DNA of 32,001 bases. Source: an uncultured Erysipelotrichaceae bacterium (GTDB lineage: Bacteria; Bacillota_I; Bacilli_A; Erysipelotrichales; Erysipelotrichaceae). This document shows positions 6,959-14,624 of the stretch, piece after piece. The notes under the pieces were generated by a model. That model did no database searches, was not told the DNA's origin, and worked only from the letters and a program-made list of their open reading frames with translations. The DNA is taken from the NCBI GenBank assembly GCA_937900565.1, contig CALCFG010000055.1, positions 1 to 32,001 of the forward strand, written 5' to 3'. Position 1 is the first letter of the stretch; every line of letters starts with the position of its first letter. A program made the position numbers and the translations under genes.

Positions 6959-7708
6959 ATGAACTTAACTAAAAAATTAATGAGCTCAGCATTAGCATTA
7001 GCGATGTTAGCCGGTTGTTCTTCCAACACACCTGCAACAACTGATTCAACTGCTTCAGCTGCGCCAAGTGCAACGGAAGGTTGCAGTGCAACTGGAAAAT
7101 TGAATTTAGATGCAATCAATGAATACTTAAACACAAGTGCAGACTTAGGTGAAGGTACCATTGGTAATGCAGTGGCATTAATTCCAATTGATCACATCAA
7201 TGGACCAAGAGAAGAAAGTGATTTCTATGCATTTGTAAACTTCAAATATGAAGCAAGAAACTACATTAAATACCAAATTACTTACTTATCTTGTACATGC
7301 CGTAGTGCAGACGTTAACTACTGGATGACAGCTTATGTTGAATTGACATTACCTGAATCTAAAGATATCAATGATTCTCAAGTAAGATTCTTGTCATTTG
7401 ACCGTGATTCACAAGATCACTACACAGCTGGATTCTGGGGTGATAGTAACCCAACACCTGCCGGTGCAACTTACGAAGATTTCAAAGAACAATACATTCC
7501 ATTCTTCACTGATAAAGATTATGCATACATCCAAACTTTAAGTACAACGGATGATATTGCTGCTGAAGATTACAGTGCTGGTGAAGGAAGAGAAGGATAT
7601 ACATTGGATACTTTCTCCGGAAGTAGTGTTTCTACAAACAACATCATTCGTATGTTAAATGCATTGTTTGAATACCATGCAACCGACGATTATTTCACAC
7701 AAGCGTAA
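6959..7708 (+). CDS. Lipoprotein with ApbE-type flavinylation motif (FMN-binding-like)
   Basis: 249 residues. Lipobox LAGC (Cys20) is followed by a Thr/Ser/Ala-rich tether. The folded part shows FVNFKYEARNYIKYQITYL, then SCTCRSADVNYW (Cys112 and Cys114), YVELTLPES, and a long stretch with TYEDFKEQYIPFF. The key motif DTFSGSSVST is at residues 217-226, followed by the helix NNIIRMLNALFEYH. It matches the D-x-x-S-G-A/S-T/S pattern in which ApbE attaches FMN to the last Thr/Ser. I infer a membrane-anchored flavoprotein for extracytoplasmic electron transfer. The CxC pair is an extra possible redox or metal site. It is the first gene of a two-gene unit with an active-type rhodanese, and an ApbE gene lies 1.4 kb away. 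The electron donor is not visible. The overall family is inferred, not recognised with certainty. Confidence 0.65.
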   Translation: MNLTKKLMSSALALAMLAGCSSNTPATTDSTASAAPSATEGCSATGKLNLDAINEYLNTSADLGEGTIGNAVALIPIDHINGPREESDFYAFVNFKYEARNYIKYQITYLSCTCRSADVNYWMTAYVELTLPESKDINDSQVRFLSFDRDSQDHYTAGFWGDSNPTPAGATYEDFKEQYIPFFTDKDYAYIQTLSTTDDIAAEDYSAGEGREGYTLDTFSGSSVSTNNIIRMLNALFEYHATDDYFTQA

Positions 7709-7734
7709 TTTACGTTTAAAGGAGAATTGAAGAA

Positions 7735-8427
7735 ATGAAAAAATTATTATCTGCTTTAACAGCTATTGCATTATTAGCAGGCTGCGCAAGCCAACCTAAA
7801 ACAAGTGAAGCTCCAACTACTGAAGCAACTACAACTGAAGCACCTGTTGCTGAAGTAACAAAAGCTGAATTACCAGCTGCTCGTGATACAAGCAAAATGT
7901 ACACTCCTGGTAAAGATCAACCAGAAACAGCTTGTACAGAAGATACTTACGCTGCAGGATGCTCTGGTGTATCTGTAGATAACTTAGTAGATTACTTAGG
8001 TAGAGACGATGTATTATACATCGACTTACGTGACTATGTTGACTACAGCAAATCACACTTAAGAAACTTCGAATGCATTCCTTACTTTGCTTTAATTTTT
8101 GATAAAGAAGCAGGTAGTGAAGGTAAACCACAATTATATAGTGGTGATGTAACTGCTCCTGTTGCAACTTACGAAGAAAGTGATGACTTATTGGAAGAAT
8201 ACTTCCCTAAAGATAAAACAATCTTCTTCATGTGCCAATCTGGTGGTCGTGTAAGCCAATTAATGACTTTATTAGCTGCTAAAGGTTATGACATGAGCAA
8301 AATCTACAACGTTGGTGGTATGGGGCAATTCACTGATGCTGCATTTGAACCATATACAGTTAATGCATTGGAAGCTGAAGTAACTGCAACTTATGCGTTC
8401 AACGGTTTAACACCAGCTGCTCAATAA
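7735..8427 (+). CDS. Rhodanese-domain lipoprotein with intact active site
   Basis: 230 residues. Lipobox LAGC (Cys17) precedes a linker of TTEA/TEAP-like repeats (about 22-45). The rhodanese fold has DVLYIDLRDYVDYSKSHL (about 92-109), a Cys114-containing strand, TYEESDDLLEEYFPKD and the catalytic loop CQSGGR (Cys167-Arg172), then the NVGGMGQF strand common in rhodaneses. The family moves sulfane sulfur or handles related oxyanions through a cysteine persulfide. Outside the membrane its donor and acceptor are unknown. Extra cysteines at 67, 76 and 114 may form disulfides or take part in sulfur relay. It starts 26 bp after the flavin lipoprotein with its own AAAGGAG site. It is a paralogue of the cysteine-less protein at 3640-4305. 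Confidence 0.87.
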   Translation: MKKLLSALTAIALLAGCASQPKTSEAPTTEATTTEAPVAEVTKAELPAARDTSKMYTPGKDQPETACTEDTYAAGCSGVSVDNLVDYLGRDDVLYIDLRDYVDYSKSHLRNFECIPYFALIFDKEAGSEGKPQLYSGDVTAPVATYEESDDLLEEYFPKDKTIFFMCQSGGRVSQLMTLLAAKGYDMSKIYNVGGMGQFTDAAFEPYTVNALEAEVTATYAFNGLTPAAQ

Positions 8428-8453
8428 TAATTTAAGTTAACCTAATTAACTAT

Positions 8454-8482
8454 AAAGGGACTTCGTATGGAGTCTCTTTTTT
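8454..8482 (+). terminator. Terminator after the rhodanese lipoprotein
   Basis: AAGGGACT pairs with AGTCTCTT around an 8-base loop, followed by T to 8482. Confidence 0.8.
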
Positions 8483-8630
8483 ATGTATACATTAATGATT
8501 TCATGCATCCATGTGAGTCCATTAATTTATCATATTACCTCTGTCATAAATGAAATCAGAGGTGCTATTTATAATTAGGAAAATTATTCTAAAAACCTTG
8601 ATATGAGTTAATTAAAAAGGATAGATTATT

Positions 8631-9119
8631 ATGATTCAAAAGGATTTCTTTCAATTTAAATTAGAATTCATTGTAAGTATATTACTGCTTACAATTGCTG
8701 TTTTTCCACTATATTTGACAGTGTAATTTTAACATCATTATTAGAAGCAATCATAAATAAATCATTTAATGCAGTATTGTGTGCAATAGTCGAATAAATT
8801 ATTATTTGGACATAACTTTAATAAGTAACTATTTCCAAAATCGCGTACAGACTGACCTTATACGTAAAATGCGTTTAAGTCCGTTAATGATCCCATAAAT
8901 AGTCAAATGCTTAGTCTTATCCAAGCTATTATGGCTAATGATTTTACCCAGATTGATTTAATCTATCAGAAGATTTCATTGAACGAATTGTTGGCTAATT
9001 TAATGGAGCTTATTGAACGCTTACGCTTTGATTTTTATTCAAAAATGCAAAAATATGATAAATTAACATTTCACGCAACAAATCTTCTAAAACTCATCAA
9101 CTTAAAAGAGTCTTATTAA
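8631..9119 (+). pseudogene. Remnant of an ABC-exporter membrane domain
   Basis: Pieces in different frames read in order like the transmembrane domain of a type-IV ABC exporter. First is MIQKDFFQFKLEFIVSILLL (ATG 8631, stop 8726), with a weak AAGGA upstream. Then comes LTSLLEAIINKSFNAVL in the next frame, then LISNYFQNRVQTDLIRKMR, and finally an open stretch MLSLIQAIMANDFTQIDLIY (8907-9119), like the TND-DV-QIE region of exporters. Several stops and frameshifts separate them, and no nucleotide-binding domain remains. I infer a decayed gene. The 70-codon end could still be expressed but has no clear start signal. Bases 8483-8630 hold only a small CCTCTG/CAGAGG hairpin near 8537-8562. Confidence 0.45.
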
Positions 9120-9132
9120 GACTCCCTTTTTT
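9104..9132 (+). terminator. Bidirectional terminator
   Basis: GAGTCTT (9108-9114), loop ATT, AAGACTC (9118-9124), then T6 (9127-9132). On the minus strand it is followed by TTTT and serves the acetyltransferase gene, whose stop codon begins at 9133 and ends at 9131. Confidence 0.8.
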
Positions 9133-9610
9133 ACATACTTGCAACGTTTTCTATACCTTCACGATTTAAACGGAATGTATGCCACTCATCCATCGTGAAT
9201 GCTCCTAACTTTTTATAGAAAGCAATGCTTGGTTCATTCCATTTTAAACATACCCATTCCATACGACCACAATCTTTTTCAATGGCTTTTTTTGCTAAAT
9301 GAATAAATGTTTGTTTACCGTAACCATTTTTACGATATTGCGGATCAATGAATAAATCTTCCACGTAAAGTCCGGCTTTGCCCGTAAATGTTGAATAATT
9401 ATAGAAATATAAAACAAAACCAATCACTTGATCGTTCACTTGTAAAAAATCACAATGCGTAATCTTTTCATCAAACATCCATTTTTTAACATCATTCGGA
9501 TTCGTATGAACAGAATCACTCATTTTTTCATATTCAGCAATTCGTTTAATATACGTAACAATTAAATCGATATCATTTTCAGTTGCGCTACGAAATTTTA
9601 ATTCACTCAT
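9131..9610 (-). CDS. GNAT acetyltransferase, spermidine/thialysine acetyltransferase-like
   Basis: 159 residues. The N-terminus FRSATENDIDLIVTYIKRIAEYEKM is typical of the diamine acetyltransferase branch. The core LYVEDLFIDPQYRKNGYGKQ holds the acetyl-CoA loop (R/Q-x-x-G-x-G/A type). WNEPSIAFYKKLGA followed by EWHTFRL is the SSAT-like C-terminal signature. It probably acetylates a polyamine or lysine-like amine, with substrate not provable from sequence. The start is 8 bp after the uppP stop, so the two are co-transcribed. Confidence 0.85.
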   Translation of the reverse strand: MSELKFRSATENDIDLIVTYIKRIAEYEKMSDSVHTNPNDVKKWMFDEKITHCDFLQVNDQVIGFVLYFYNYSTFTGKAGLYVEDLFIDPQYRKNGYGKQTFIHLAKKAIEKDCGRMEWVCLKWNEPSIAFYKKLGAFTMDEWHTFRLNREGIENVASM

Positions 9611-9618
9611 AATACCCT

Positions 9619-10467
9619 CTACTTAACCAAAAAGAAATACACTAATACAACAATACCTAACACAATCCGATACCAACCAAATACTTTAAAGTCATGCTTT
9701 TTAATGTAACCCATTAAAAAGCGAATAACAATCCAACTGGTAATAAAAGCAACAATCATACCTACGGCTAAGATAGTAAGTTCCATACTCGTAAAGGCAA
9801 AACCAAATTTAACTATTTTTAGTAACGATGCACCAAACATAACAGGAATTGCTAAAAAGAAAGTAAATTCTGCAGCTACTGTTCTCGATACGCCTAATAA
9901 TAAGGCACCGACAATTGTTGCACCAGAACGTGATGTTCCAGGGAAAATGGCAGCAATTAATTGGAATACACCAATCCATAAAATCGTTTTAAGATCCAAT
10001 TGTTTTAAACTACGAATTTTAGGTTTTTTATTGGCATGATTTGTTTCAATAACAATAAATGCAACTCCAAATAGAATTAACATGATTGCGACGGTAACGT
10101 AGTTATAAAATAATGCTTCAAATACATCATCAAATAAAATACCAATGACTCCAGCAGGGATACATGCAATCACTATCTTTACCCATAGAGTAATAATATC
10201 TTGGTCCACATAACTTAACCAACCATTGGATTTTACTGGCTTTTTGCAATGCTTTTTAAACGGGAAAATTTCATTCCAGAATAATAAGACAACAGCAAAG
10301 ATTGCCCCTAATTGAATGACCACTTCAAACATAGAATAGAATGATTCACTAACATTTAATGGCCAAATTTCATTTAATAAGATCATATGTCCGGTCGAAC
10401 TAATTGGAAGCCATTCCGTAATACCTTCCACAATACCAAAGATAAAAGCTTTAATAATATCTAACAT
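9619..10467 (-). CDS. uppP: Undecaprenyl-diphosphatase
   Basis: 282 residues, the normal length for the BacA/UppP family. The two signature loops are present: GIVEGITEWLPISSTGHMIL near residues 11-30 and PGTSRSGATIVGALLLG near 175-191. About eight hydrophobic segments predict an integral membrane protein. It dephosphorylates undecaprenyl diphosphate outside the membrane, recycling the lipid carrier for peptidoglycan, and raised levels give bacitracin tolerance. A Bce-type ABC transporter, another bacitracin-linked system, lies 4 kb away, but the sequence shows no shared operator. Confidence 0.95.
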   Translation of the reverse strand: MLDIIKAFIFGIVEGITEWLPISSTGHMILLNEIWPLNVSESFYSMFEVVIQLGAIFAVVLLFWNEIFPFKKHCKKPVKSNGWLSYVDQDIITLWVKIVIACIPAGVIGILFDDVFEALFYNYVTVAIMLILFGVAFIVIETNHANKKPKIRSLKQLDLKTILWIGVFQLIAAIFPGTSRSGATIVGALLLGVSRTVAAEFTFFLAIPVMFGASLLKIVKFGFAFTSMELTILAVGMIVAFITSWIVIRFLMGYIKKHDFKVFGWYRIVLGIVVLVYFFLVK

Positions 10468-10489
10468 TTTTATACCTCAAACTTTAATC

Positions 10490-10518
10490 ATTATACATGA
10501 GAGCTACTATTGACTCAA
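10490..10518 (-). promoter_or_regulatory. uppP promoter
   Basis: Read on the minus strand: TTGAGT (10518-10513), a 17-bp spacer and TATAAT (10495-10490), a near-perfect sigma-A promoter 23 bp upstream of the uppP ATG. Confidence 0.8.
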
Positions 10519-10524
10519 CCTAAC

Positions 10525-10546
10525 AAAAAGGAGCATAGCCCCTTTT
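10525..10546 (-). terminator. Terminator of the cytidylate-kinase-like gene
   Basis: Minus strand AAAAGGGGC, loop TAT, GCTCCTTTT with one wobble, ending in a T run. It lies just downstream of the stop at 10557 and upstream of the uppP promoter. Confidence 0.75.
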
Positions 10547-10556
10547 AAATTATTAA

Positions 10557-11174
10557 TTAATGCGAATGATTGGATAAATATTTGGGATGGGTTAAGTAAT
10601 AGTGATATGCATGTTCAATTTGCTCAATTGCCCATTCAATACCATTATCTGTGTTAATCATTAAATCAAAGTTATAACAATTTCCCCATTTATAGCCAGT
10701 AAAGTATTCATAATAACCAGCTCTTTTTTTATCCATCTTTTTAATAAAAGCACGGTAATCATTGGTTTGTACACCGTATTCTTCTTTTACCCGTTCAATA
10801 CGTCGATTCAAAGACCCATAACAATATACTTTAAGGCATTGTTCATCACTTAATACATAATCCGCACAACGTCCAACAATAATGCATGGTTTTTTTGCTG
10901 CTTCACGAATCACTTCACTTTGTGCAATAAATACTTGATCACTTAATGGTACTGCCAATCCGCTATTGGCTAATCCCATATCTAACCCGCTTAAGAAAAA
11001 ACTATGGGGTTGTTTGGATTCTATGTCTTTAATATAATCTTGACTTAACCCGGTTACTTTCGCTGTTTCTTCAATGATTTTACGGTCATATAACGGAAGA
11101 TTTAATTTTTCCGCTAAACCTTCTGCAATCAAATGACCTCCACTGCCATATTGACGTCCAATTGAAATAATCAT
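10557..11174 (-). CDS. Cytidylate kinase-like family protein
   Basis: 205 residues. IISIGRQYGSGGHLIAEGLA (residues 2-21) is the P-loop form of the cytidylate kinase-like family (PF13189 type), followed by LYDRKIIEETAK. A later CIIVGRCADYVL matches the second core strand, and the Arg-rich RRIERVKEEYGV looks like the lid. The family has a nucleoside-monophosphate kinase fold, but its substrate is not established. It is distinct from housekeeping Cmk. It has a GGAGG RBS, an own terminator, and no operon partner. Confidence 0.85.
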   Translation of the reverse strand: MIISIGRQYGSGGHLIAEGLAEKLNLPLYDRKIIEETAKVTGLSQDYIKDIESKQPHSFFLSGLDMGLANSGLAVPLSDQVFIAQSEVIREAAKKPCIIVGRCADYVLSDEQCLKVYCYGSLNRRIERVKEEYGVQTNDYRAFIKKMDKKRAGYYEYFTGYKWGNCYNFDLMINTDNGIEWAIEQIEHAYHYYLTHPKYLSNHSH

Positions 11175-11264
11175 AAATCTGCCTCCGACTATTGATAATT
11201 CTATTTTATTCTTTTTAAACTAAATTACACAATAAGAATAAAATTAATGAAAATATTTTGAAAA

Positions 11265-11296
11265 TAAAAAAATAGGACACTCCAAGAGTGACCTAT
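11265..11296 (-). terminator. Terminator of the agaZ-like gene
   Basis: Minus strand ATAGGTCACTC, loop TTG, GAGTGTCCTAT (11 bp with one mismatch), followed by T7. The rest of 11175-11305 is AT-rich leader of the kinase-like gene. Confidence 0.85.
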
Positions 11297-11305
11297 ATTT
11301 ATAAG

Positions 11306-12622
11306 TTATTTTGTTAATTCTTCTTGGTGAGAAGCAAACATGTATTCGTCTATTGTATCTTTTACACGATCTTTAATCAATGCATTGGCTTCCAAAGCTA
11401 ATTCATAATTTCTTACTTTAGTGTATTGAATTGGCATGAATTGACTTAATAAACTTAATGGAATATCCACTTTATTCATGTTATCCACTAATTTATTAAC
11501 AGCAGCTTCCACTGCTTCACTTGGTAAGTAATACCGGCAACGATCCGAGAAACTGTAAGCGCGTTTAAATGATTGTTGCGCATCACTACCATGATAGTGT
11601 TTTTGCCAATTCTTAGGATTAGCTAACATTGCTTCATCCAATACTTGTCTAAAGTTAGATTTTTCTTCAGGGTTGTACTTATAAAGTTCATCTTCCATAA
11701 AGCTTAACGCAAATAATGCTTCACGCACTGGGAATGTTAATCCTGGACCAACTTTAAGTACACCCACACCATCTTCTACTAATTCTCTTAATTTATATTT
11801 GGTTTGATAGTCAGTGGAGTGACCTTCAAATACTAATGTTGGATAATCATTAATTGCTGCCATTAAATCAACAGCTTTACTGCGATCATATTCTGTTGGT
11901 CCTAAATCTGCTTCTTCAACACCTGGTTGAACAACCACGGCAATAACTTGATTCCAAACATCCGCTAAACCCGCTTTCTCAAATTCATTTTTAAATGTTG
12001 CAATGGTATTGGCTAAATCTTCAGGACGAGTAATTTGCATACCTGCATCTTCACTTTGCGCTCCGCCTGGAATTGGTACTTCACTACCCACAATATAAAC
12101 AGGAGCTAACGCATTTGGATGTGTTTCTAAACGTTTTGCATAAGCTTGTTGCGCTGCATTTGCCAAATAAGCACCACGACGTGCGATCGTTTCATCACTT
12201 AAACGTGTATTTGGATCATCATCATTTAATTTCATACTCGTATCAATATGAATTTTTGTATAACCAGCCAAAACACAATCATAAACTAATGTACGTGCCT
12301 TTTCCATCGCTTCACTTTCGTTTTCATTGGTCCAAGTTAATGGTCCTAAATGGTCCCCACCTAAAATAATTTGATTTGGATCAATGCCCACTTTATCGGC
12401 TAATTCCATAACGTGTTGATAAAAATCAGCAGGTGTCATATTTGTGTATCCACCAAATTGGTTAACTTGATTGCTTGTGGATTCAATCAAACATACACTA
12501 TTAGTATCCCTAGCTTTTTCTAATACCGCTTCCAATGCATAATCATTGGCTGTACATGCAGAATAAATACCAACTTTAACGCCTTTTTTTTGTAATTGAA
12601 CTAAATTTTGTAATGGATGCAT
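11306..12622 (-). CDS. agaZ: Tagatose-bisphosphate aldolase non-catalytic subunit (AgaZ/KbaZ/GatZ)
   Basis: 438 residues, the normal length. Diagnostic stretches are GIYSACTANDYALEAVL near the N-terminus, LIESTSNQVNQFGGYT, ILGGDHLGP, YTKIHIDTSMKL, VYIVGSEVPIPGG, VFEGHSTDYQT and LKVGPGLTFPVREALFAL. Members stabilise the class II catalytic partner (KbaY/GatY), which splits tagatose-1,6-bisphosphate into glyceraldehyde-3-phosphate and DHAP. The catalytic subunit is not in this window. The gene is divergent from agaS-agaF, which fits GalN/GalNAc use rather than galactitol. It is single in its transcript, with an AGAAGG RBS and its own terminator. Confidence 0.92.
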   Translation of the reverse strand: MHPLQNLVQLQKKGVKVGIYSACTANDYALEAVLEKARDTNSVCLIESTSNQVNQFGGYTNMTPADFYQHVMELADKVGIDPNQIILGGDHLGPLTWTNENESEAMEKARTLVYDCVLAGYTKIHIDTSMKLNDDDPNTRLSDETIARRGAYLANAAQQAYAKRLETHPNALAPVYIVGSEVPIPGGAQSEDAGMQITRPEDLANTIATFKNEFEKAGLADVWNQVIAVVVQPGVEEADLGPTEYDRSKAVDLMAAINDYPTLVFEGHSTDYQTKYKLRELVEDGVGVLKVGPGLTFPVREALFALSFMEDELYKYNPEEKSNFRQVLDEAMLANPKNWQKHYHGSDAQQSFKRAYSFSDRCRYYLPSEAVEAAVNKLVDNMNKVDIPLSLLSQFMPIQYTKVRNYELALEANALIKDRVKDTIDEYMFASHQEELTK

Positions 12623-12701
12623 AATTTACCTTCTTTCTTGTGATTCTATGATAACGCATTAATCATTAAAAATAGGTGTTGTATCGTAAAGATAGTTATA
12701 C

Positions 12702-12783
12702 TTTTGCACAATTTAGTTATCCCTTTGTCAAAAGGATAAAATCGATACCAAAATGTATAAACAATCAACGGTCGCTATTGTTT
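12702..12783 (+). promoter_or_regulatory. Divergent agaZ/agaS control region
   Basis: TTTTGCACAA (12702-12711) matches boxes upstream of the PTS operon, the AraC gene and the EIIA gene. A 7-bp inverted repeat AAACAAT (12759-12765) / ATTGTTT (12777-12783) lies closer to agaS. No consensus -35 is seen for agaS, and TATAAA (12756-12761) could be its -10. This suits activator-dependent expression. AAGGAGGAA precedes ATG 12827. Confidence 0.45.
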
Positions 12784-12826
12784 CCACGAATTATAATTTA
12801 AGTGTCAAAATAAGGAGGAATTTCAA

Positions 12827-14002
12827 ATGACGTTCAATCGTAATGATGAAACACTTGCAACTTTAAAAGCAACTTTTACTGCTACTGAAATTGCCCAACA
12901 ACCAAACACTTGGCGCAAAACATTGAAACAAATGCATGACTTAAAGGATCAATTAAAACCTTTCTTAGCCCATGTATTGGATAAAGAAGATTATGACATC
13001 ATCTTAACCGGTGCAGGTACTAGTGAATTTGTTGGTAATGCAGCGTATGCTTATTTAACTCATTTATTCAATCATAAAGTTAAATCGTATGGAACAACGG
13101 ATATCGTTGCTACCCCTTACTATTATTTATCCACAACTAAACCAACGTTATTGGTTAGTTATGGTCGTTCTGGTAATTCACCTGAATCTGTTGGTGCGGT
13201 AGAAGCAGCGGATGCTGTATGTGGCAATAATGTTTACCATTTATTCATTACTTGTAATAATAATGGTGCTTTAAGTAAAGCGGCTGCAACACGCACTAAT
13301 GCATTTGCCATTGACTTAACACCAGAAACACATGACCAAAGTTTTGCCATGACATCCAGTTTTTCCAATATGTATTTAGCAACATTATGTGCATTGCAAT
13401 TGGATCAATTGGATAAAATTGATGCCGCAATGGAACAAATCATTACTACTGGCCAAAACTTATTGGATAATCGTTTCCAAGAAGTTGAAGCAATTATTAA
13501 TGGCTTCAATTTCAACCGAATCGTTTACTTAGGTAGCAACGTATTAAAAGGATTTGCTCAAGAATCTGCATTAAAAATGTTAGAATTAACTGCAGGTCAA
13601 GTTGTTACAATGTACGATACACCAATGGGATTTAGACATGGTCCAAAATCCATCATAAACGATGATACGTTAACTGTAGTTTACTTAAGTGATGATCCAT
13701 ATACGCATTTATATGAAATGGATTTAATCAAAGAAATGAGTGGTCAACGTAAAGGTAATAAAATTGTTGCAGTAAGCAATCAATTTGATCAAGAAGTAAA
13801 AGACTTAGTGGATTACTACATTAGCTTTGATAATAACGATAAATTGGATACATGCTATTTAGGATTGGATTATATCTTAGTAGCTCAATGCATTGCATTA
13901 TTTAAATCATTAGCTTTAGGTATTACTCCAGATAATCCATGTCCAACTGGAGAAGTAAATCGTGTTGTTAAAGGTGTAACAATTTACCCTATTAAAAAAT
14001 AA
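12827..14002 (+). CDS. agaS: AgaS-type SIS-domain sugar-phosphate isomerase/deaminase
   Basis: 391 residues with two SIS domains. The first has LTGAGTSEFVGNAAYAYL and SYGRSGNSPESVGAV (the sugar-phosphate Ser loop). The second has VYLGSNVLKGFAQESALKML and YDTPMGFRHGPKSI. This arrangement, length and context match AgaS, which converts galactosamine-6-phosphate to tagatose-6-phosphate plus ammonia. GlmS-type amidotransferase domains are absent. It is followed after 13 bp by the EIIA gene. The alternative, another hexosamine-phosphate specificity, cannot be ruled out without the missing deacetylase and kinase genes. Confidence 0.9.
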   Translation: MTFNRNDETLATLKATFTATEIAQQPNTWRKTLKQMHDLKDQLKPFLAHVLDKEDYDIILTGAGTSEFVGNAAYAYLTHLFNHKVKSYGTTDIVATPYYYLSTTKPTLLVSYGRSGNSPESVGAVEAADAVCGNNVYHLFITCNNNGALSKAAATRTNAFAIDLTPETHDQSFAMTSSFSNMYLATLCALQLDQLDKIDAAMEQIITTGQNLLDNRFQEVEAIINGFNFNRIVYLGSNVLKGFAQESALKMLELTAGQVVTMYDTPMGFRHGPKSIINDDTLTVVYLSDDPYTHLYEMDLIKEMSGQRKGNKIVAVSNQFDQEVKDLVDYYISFDNNDKLDTCYLGLDYILVAQCIALFKSLALGITPDNPCPTGEVNRVVKGVTIYPIKK

Positions 14003-14015
14003 GGAGAAACTATAA

Positions 14016-14459
14016 ATGATTGGAATTATTTTATCAGGCCATAACCATTTTGCCACTGGCTTACAAAGCAGCTTAAACCTAATCGCTGGTGATTTAGCAA
14101 ATTTTGCTGCCATTGACTTTACAGGTGATTTAAGTATTGAAGACTTAAAAGCTAAAATGAGTGACGCATTGGTTGAATTGAATAAAAACTGTGATCACAC
14201 CATTATCTTTACAGACTTACAAGGTGGTTCACCTTTCCAAGCTGCAGCTATGGTTGCGATGGAAAACAGTAACGTTTCAGTATTAGCTGGTACTAATTTA
14301 CCAATGTTAATCGAAATTAACGGTGCAAGAGCATTTATGGATGATGCAGAAATGTTAGTAAATATGGCATTATCTACAGGTAAAGAACAAATTGCACGTT
14401 TAGAATTAAGCACTATCATGGCCAATGATGAACCAGGCGATGATGCTGATGGTATCTAA
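14016..14459 (+). CDS. agaF: PTS EIIA component, mannose/sorbose family
   Basis: 147 residues. GIILSGHNHFATGLQSSL (residues 3-20) holds the phospho-accepting histidine, and TIIFTDLQGGSPFQAAAMVA the second conserved loop. It passes phosphate from HPr to IIB. The gene is co-transcribed with agaS, while IIB, IIC and IID lie at 21563-23733. No other mannose-type EIIA is visible, so it is the likely partner of that transporter. The acidic tail (DEPGDDADGI) is unremarkable. Confidence 0.92.
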   Translation: MIGIILSGHNHFATGLQSSLNLIAGDLANFAAIDFTGDLSIEDLKAKMSDALVELNKNCDHTIIFTDLQGGSPFQAAAMVAMENSNVSVLAGTNLPMLIEINGARAFMDDAEMLVNMALSTGKEQIARLELSTIMANDEPGDDADGI

Positions 14460-14486
14460 TATTTAATTTATTATCTTATAAATTTG

Positions 14487-14516
14487 GGAAGTATTGTAAA
14501 AATACTTCCTTTTTTT
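14487..14516 (+). terminator. Terminator of agaS-agaF
   Basis: Perfect stem GGAAGTATT / AATACTTCC with GTAAA loop, followed by T7. Confidence 0.92.
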
Positions 14517-14543
14517 GTTTACAAAGTCAAAAATAATGTTATA

Positions 14544-14572
14544 TTGATAGTGTACTAGATAACTAGTACAGT
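14544..14572 (+). promoter_or_regulatory. Promoter with embedded operator for the Bce-like ABC genes
   Basis: TTGATA (14544-14549), a 17-bp spacer and TACAGT (14567-14572). The spacer and -10 carry an inverted repeat: AGTGTACTAG (14549-14558), then ATAA, then CTAGTACAGT (14563-14572), with 9 of 10 positions matching. Such GTAC-containing palindromes suit GntR- or PadR-type repressors of ABC operons. No regulator gene is adjacent. Confidence 0.7.
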
Positions 14573-14584
14573 TATAAACTGATG

Positions 14585-14612
14585 AAAGGAGATGAATCCT
14601 TAAGTAGGATTC
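14585..14612 (+). promoter_or_regulatory. Hairpin between ribosome binding site and start codon
   Basis: AAAGGAG (14585-14591) is 33 bases from ATG 14625. Between them lies a perfect 7-bp hairpin GAATCCT (14594-14600), loop TAAGT, AGGATTC (14606-14612). No closer Shine-Dalgarno exists. If the hairpin folds, the effective spacing drops to about 15 bases. Confidence 0.5.
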
Positions 14613-14624
14613 AAAAATAAAATT

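Noticed and set aside
7829..8167. Minus-strand frame rich in Leu, Gln and His
   Set aside because: Mirror of the rhodanese lipoprotein codons, with low-complexity composition.
12073..12369. Plus-strand frame inside agaZ
   Set aside because: Antisense shadow rich in His, Leu and Tyr with no start signal.
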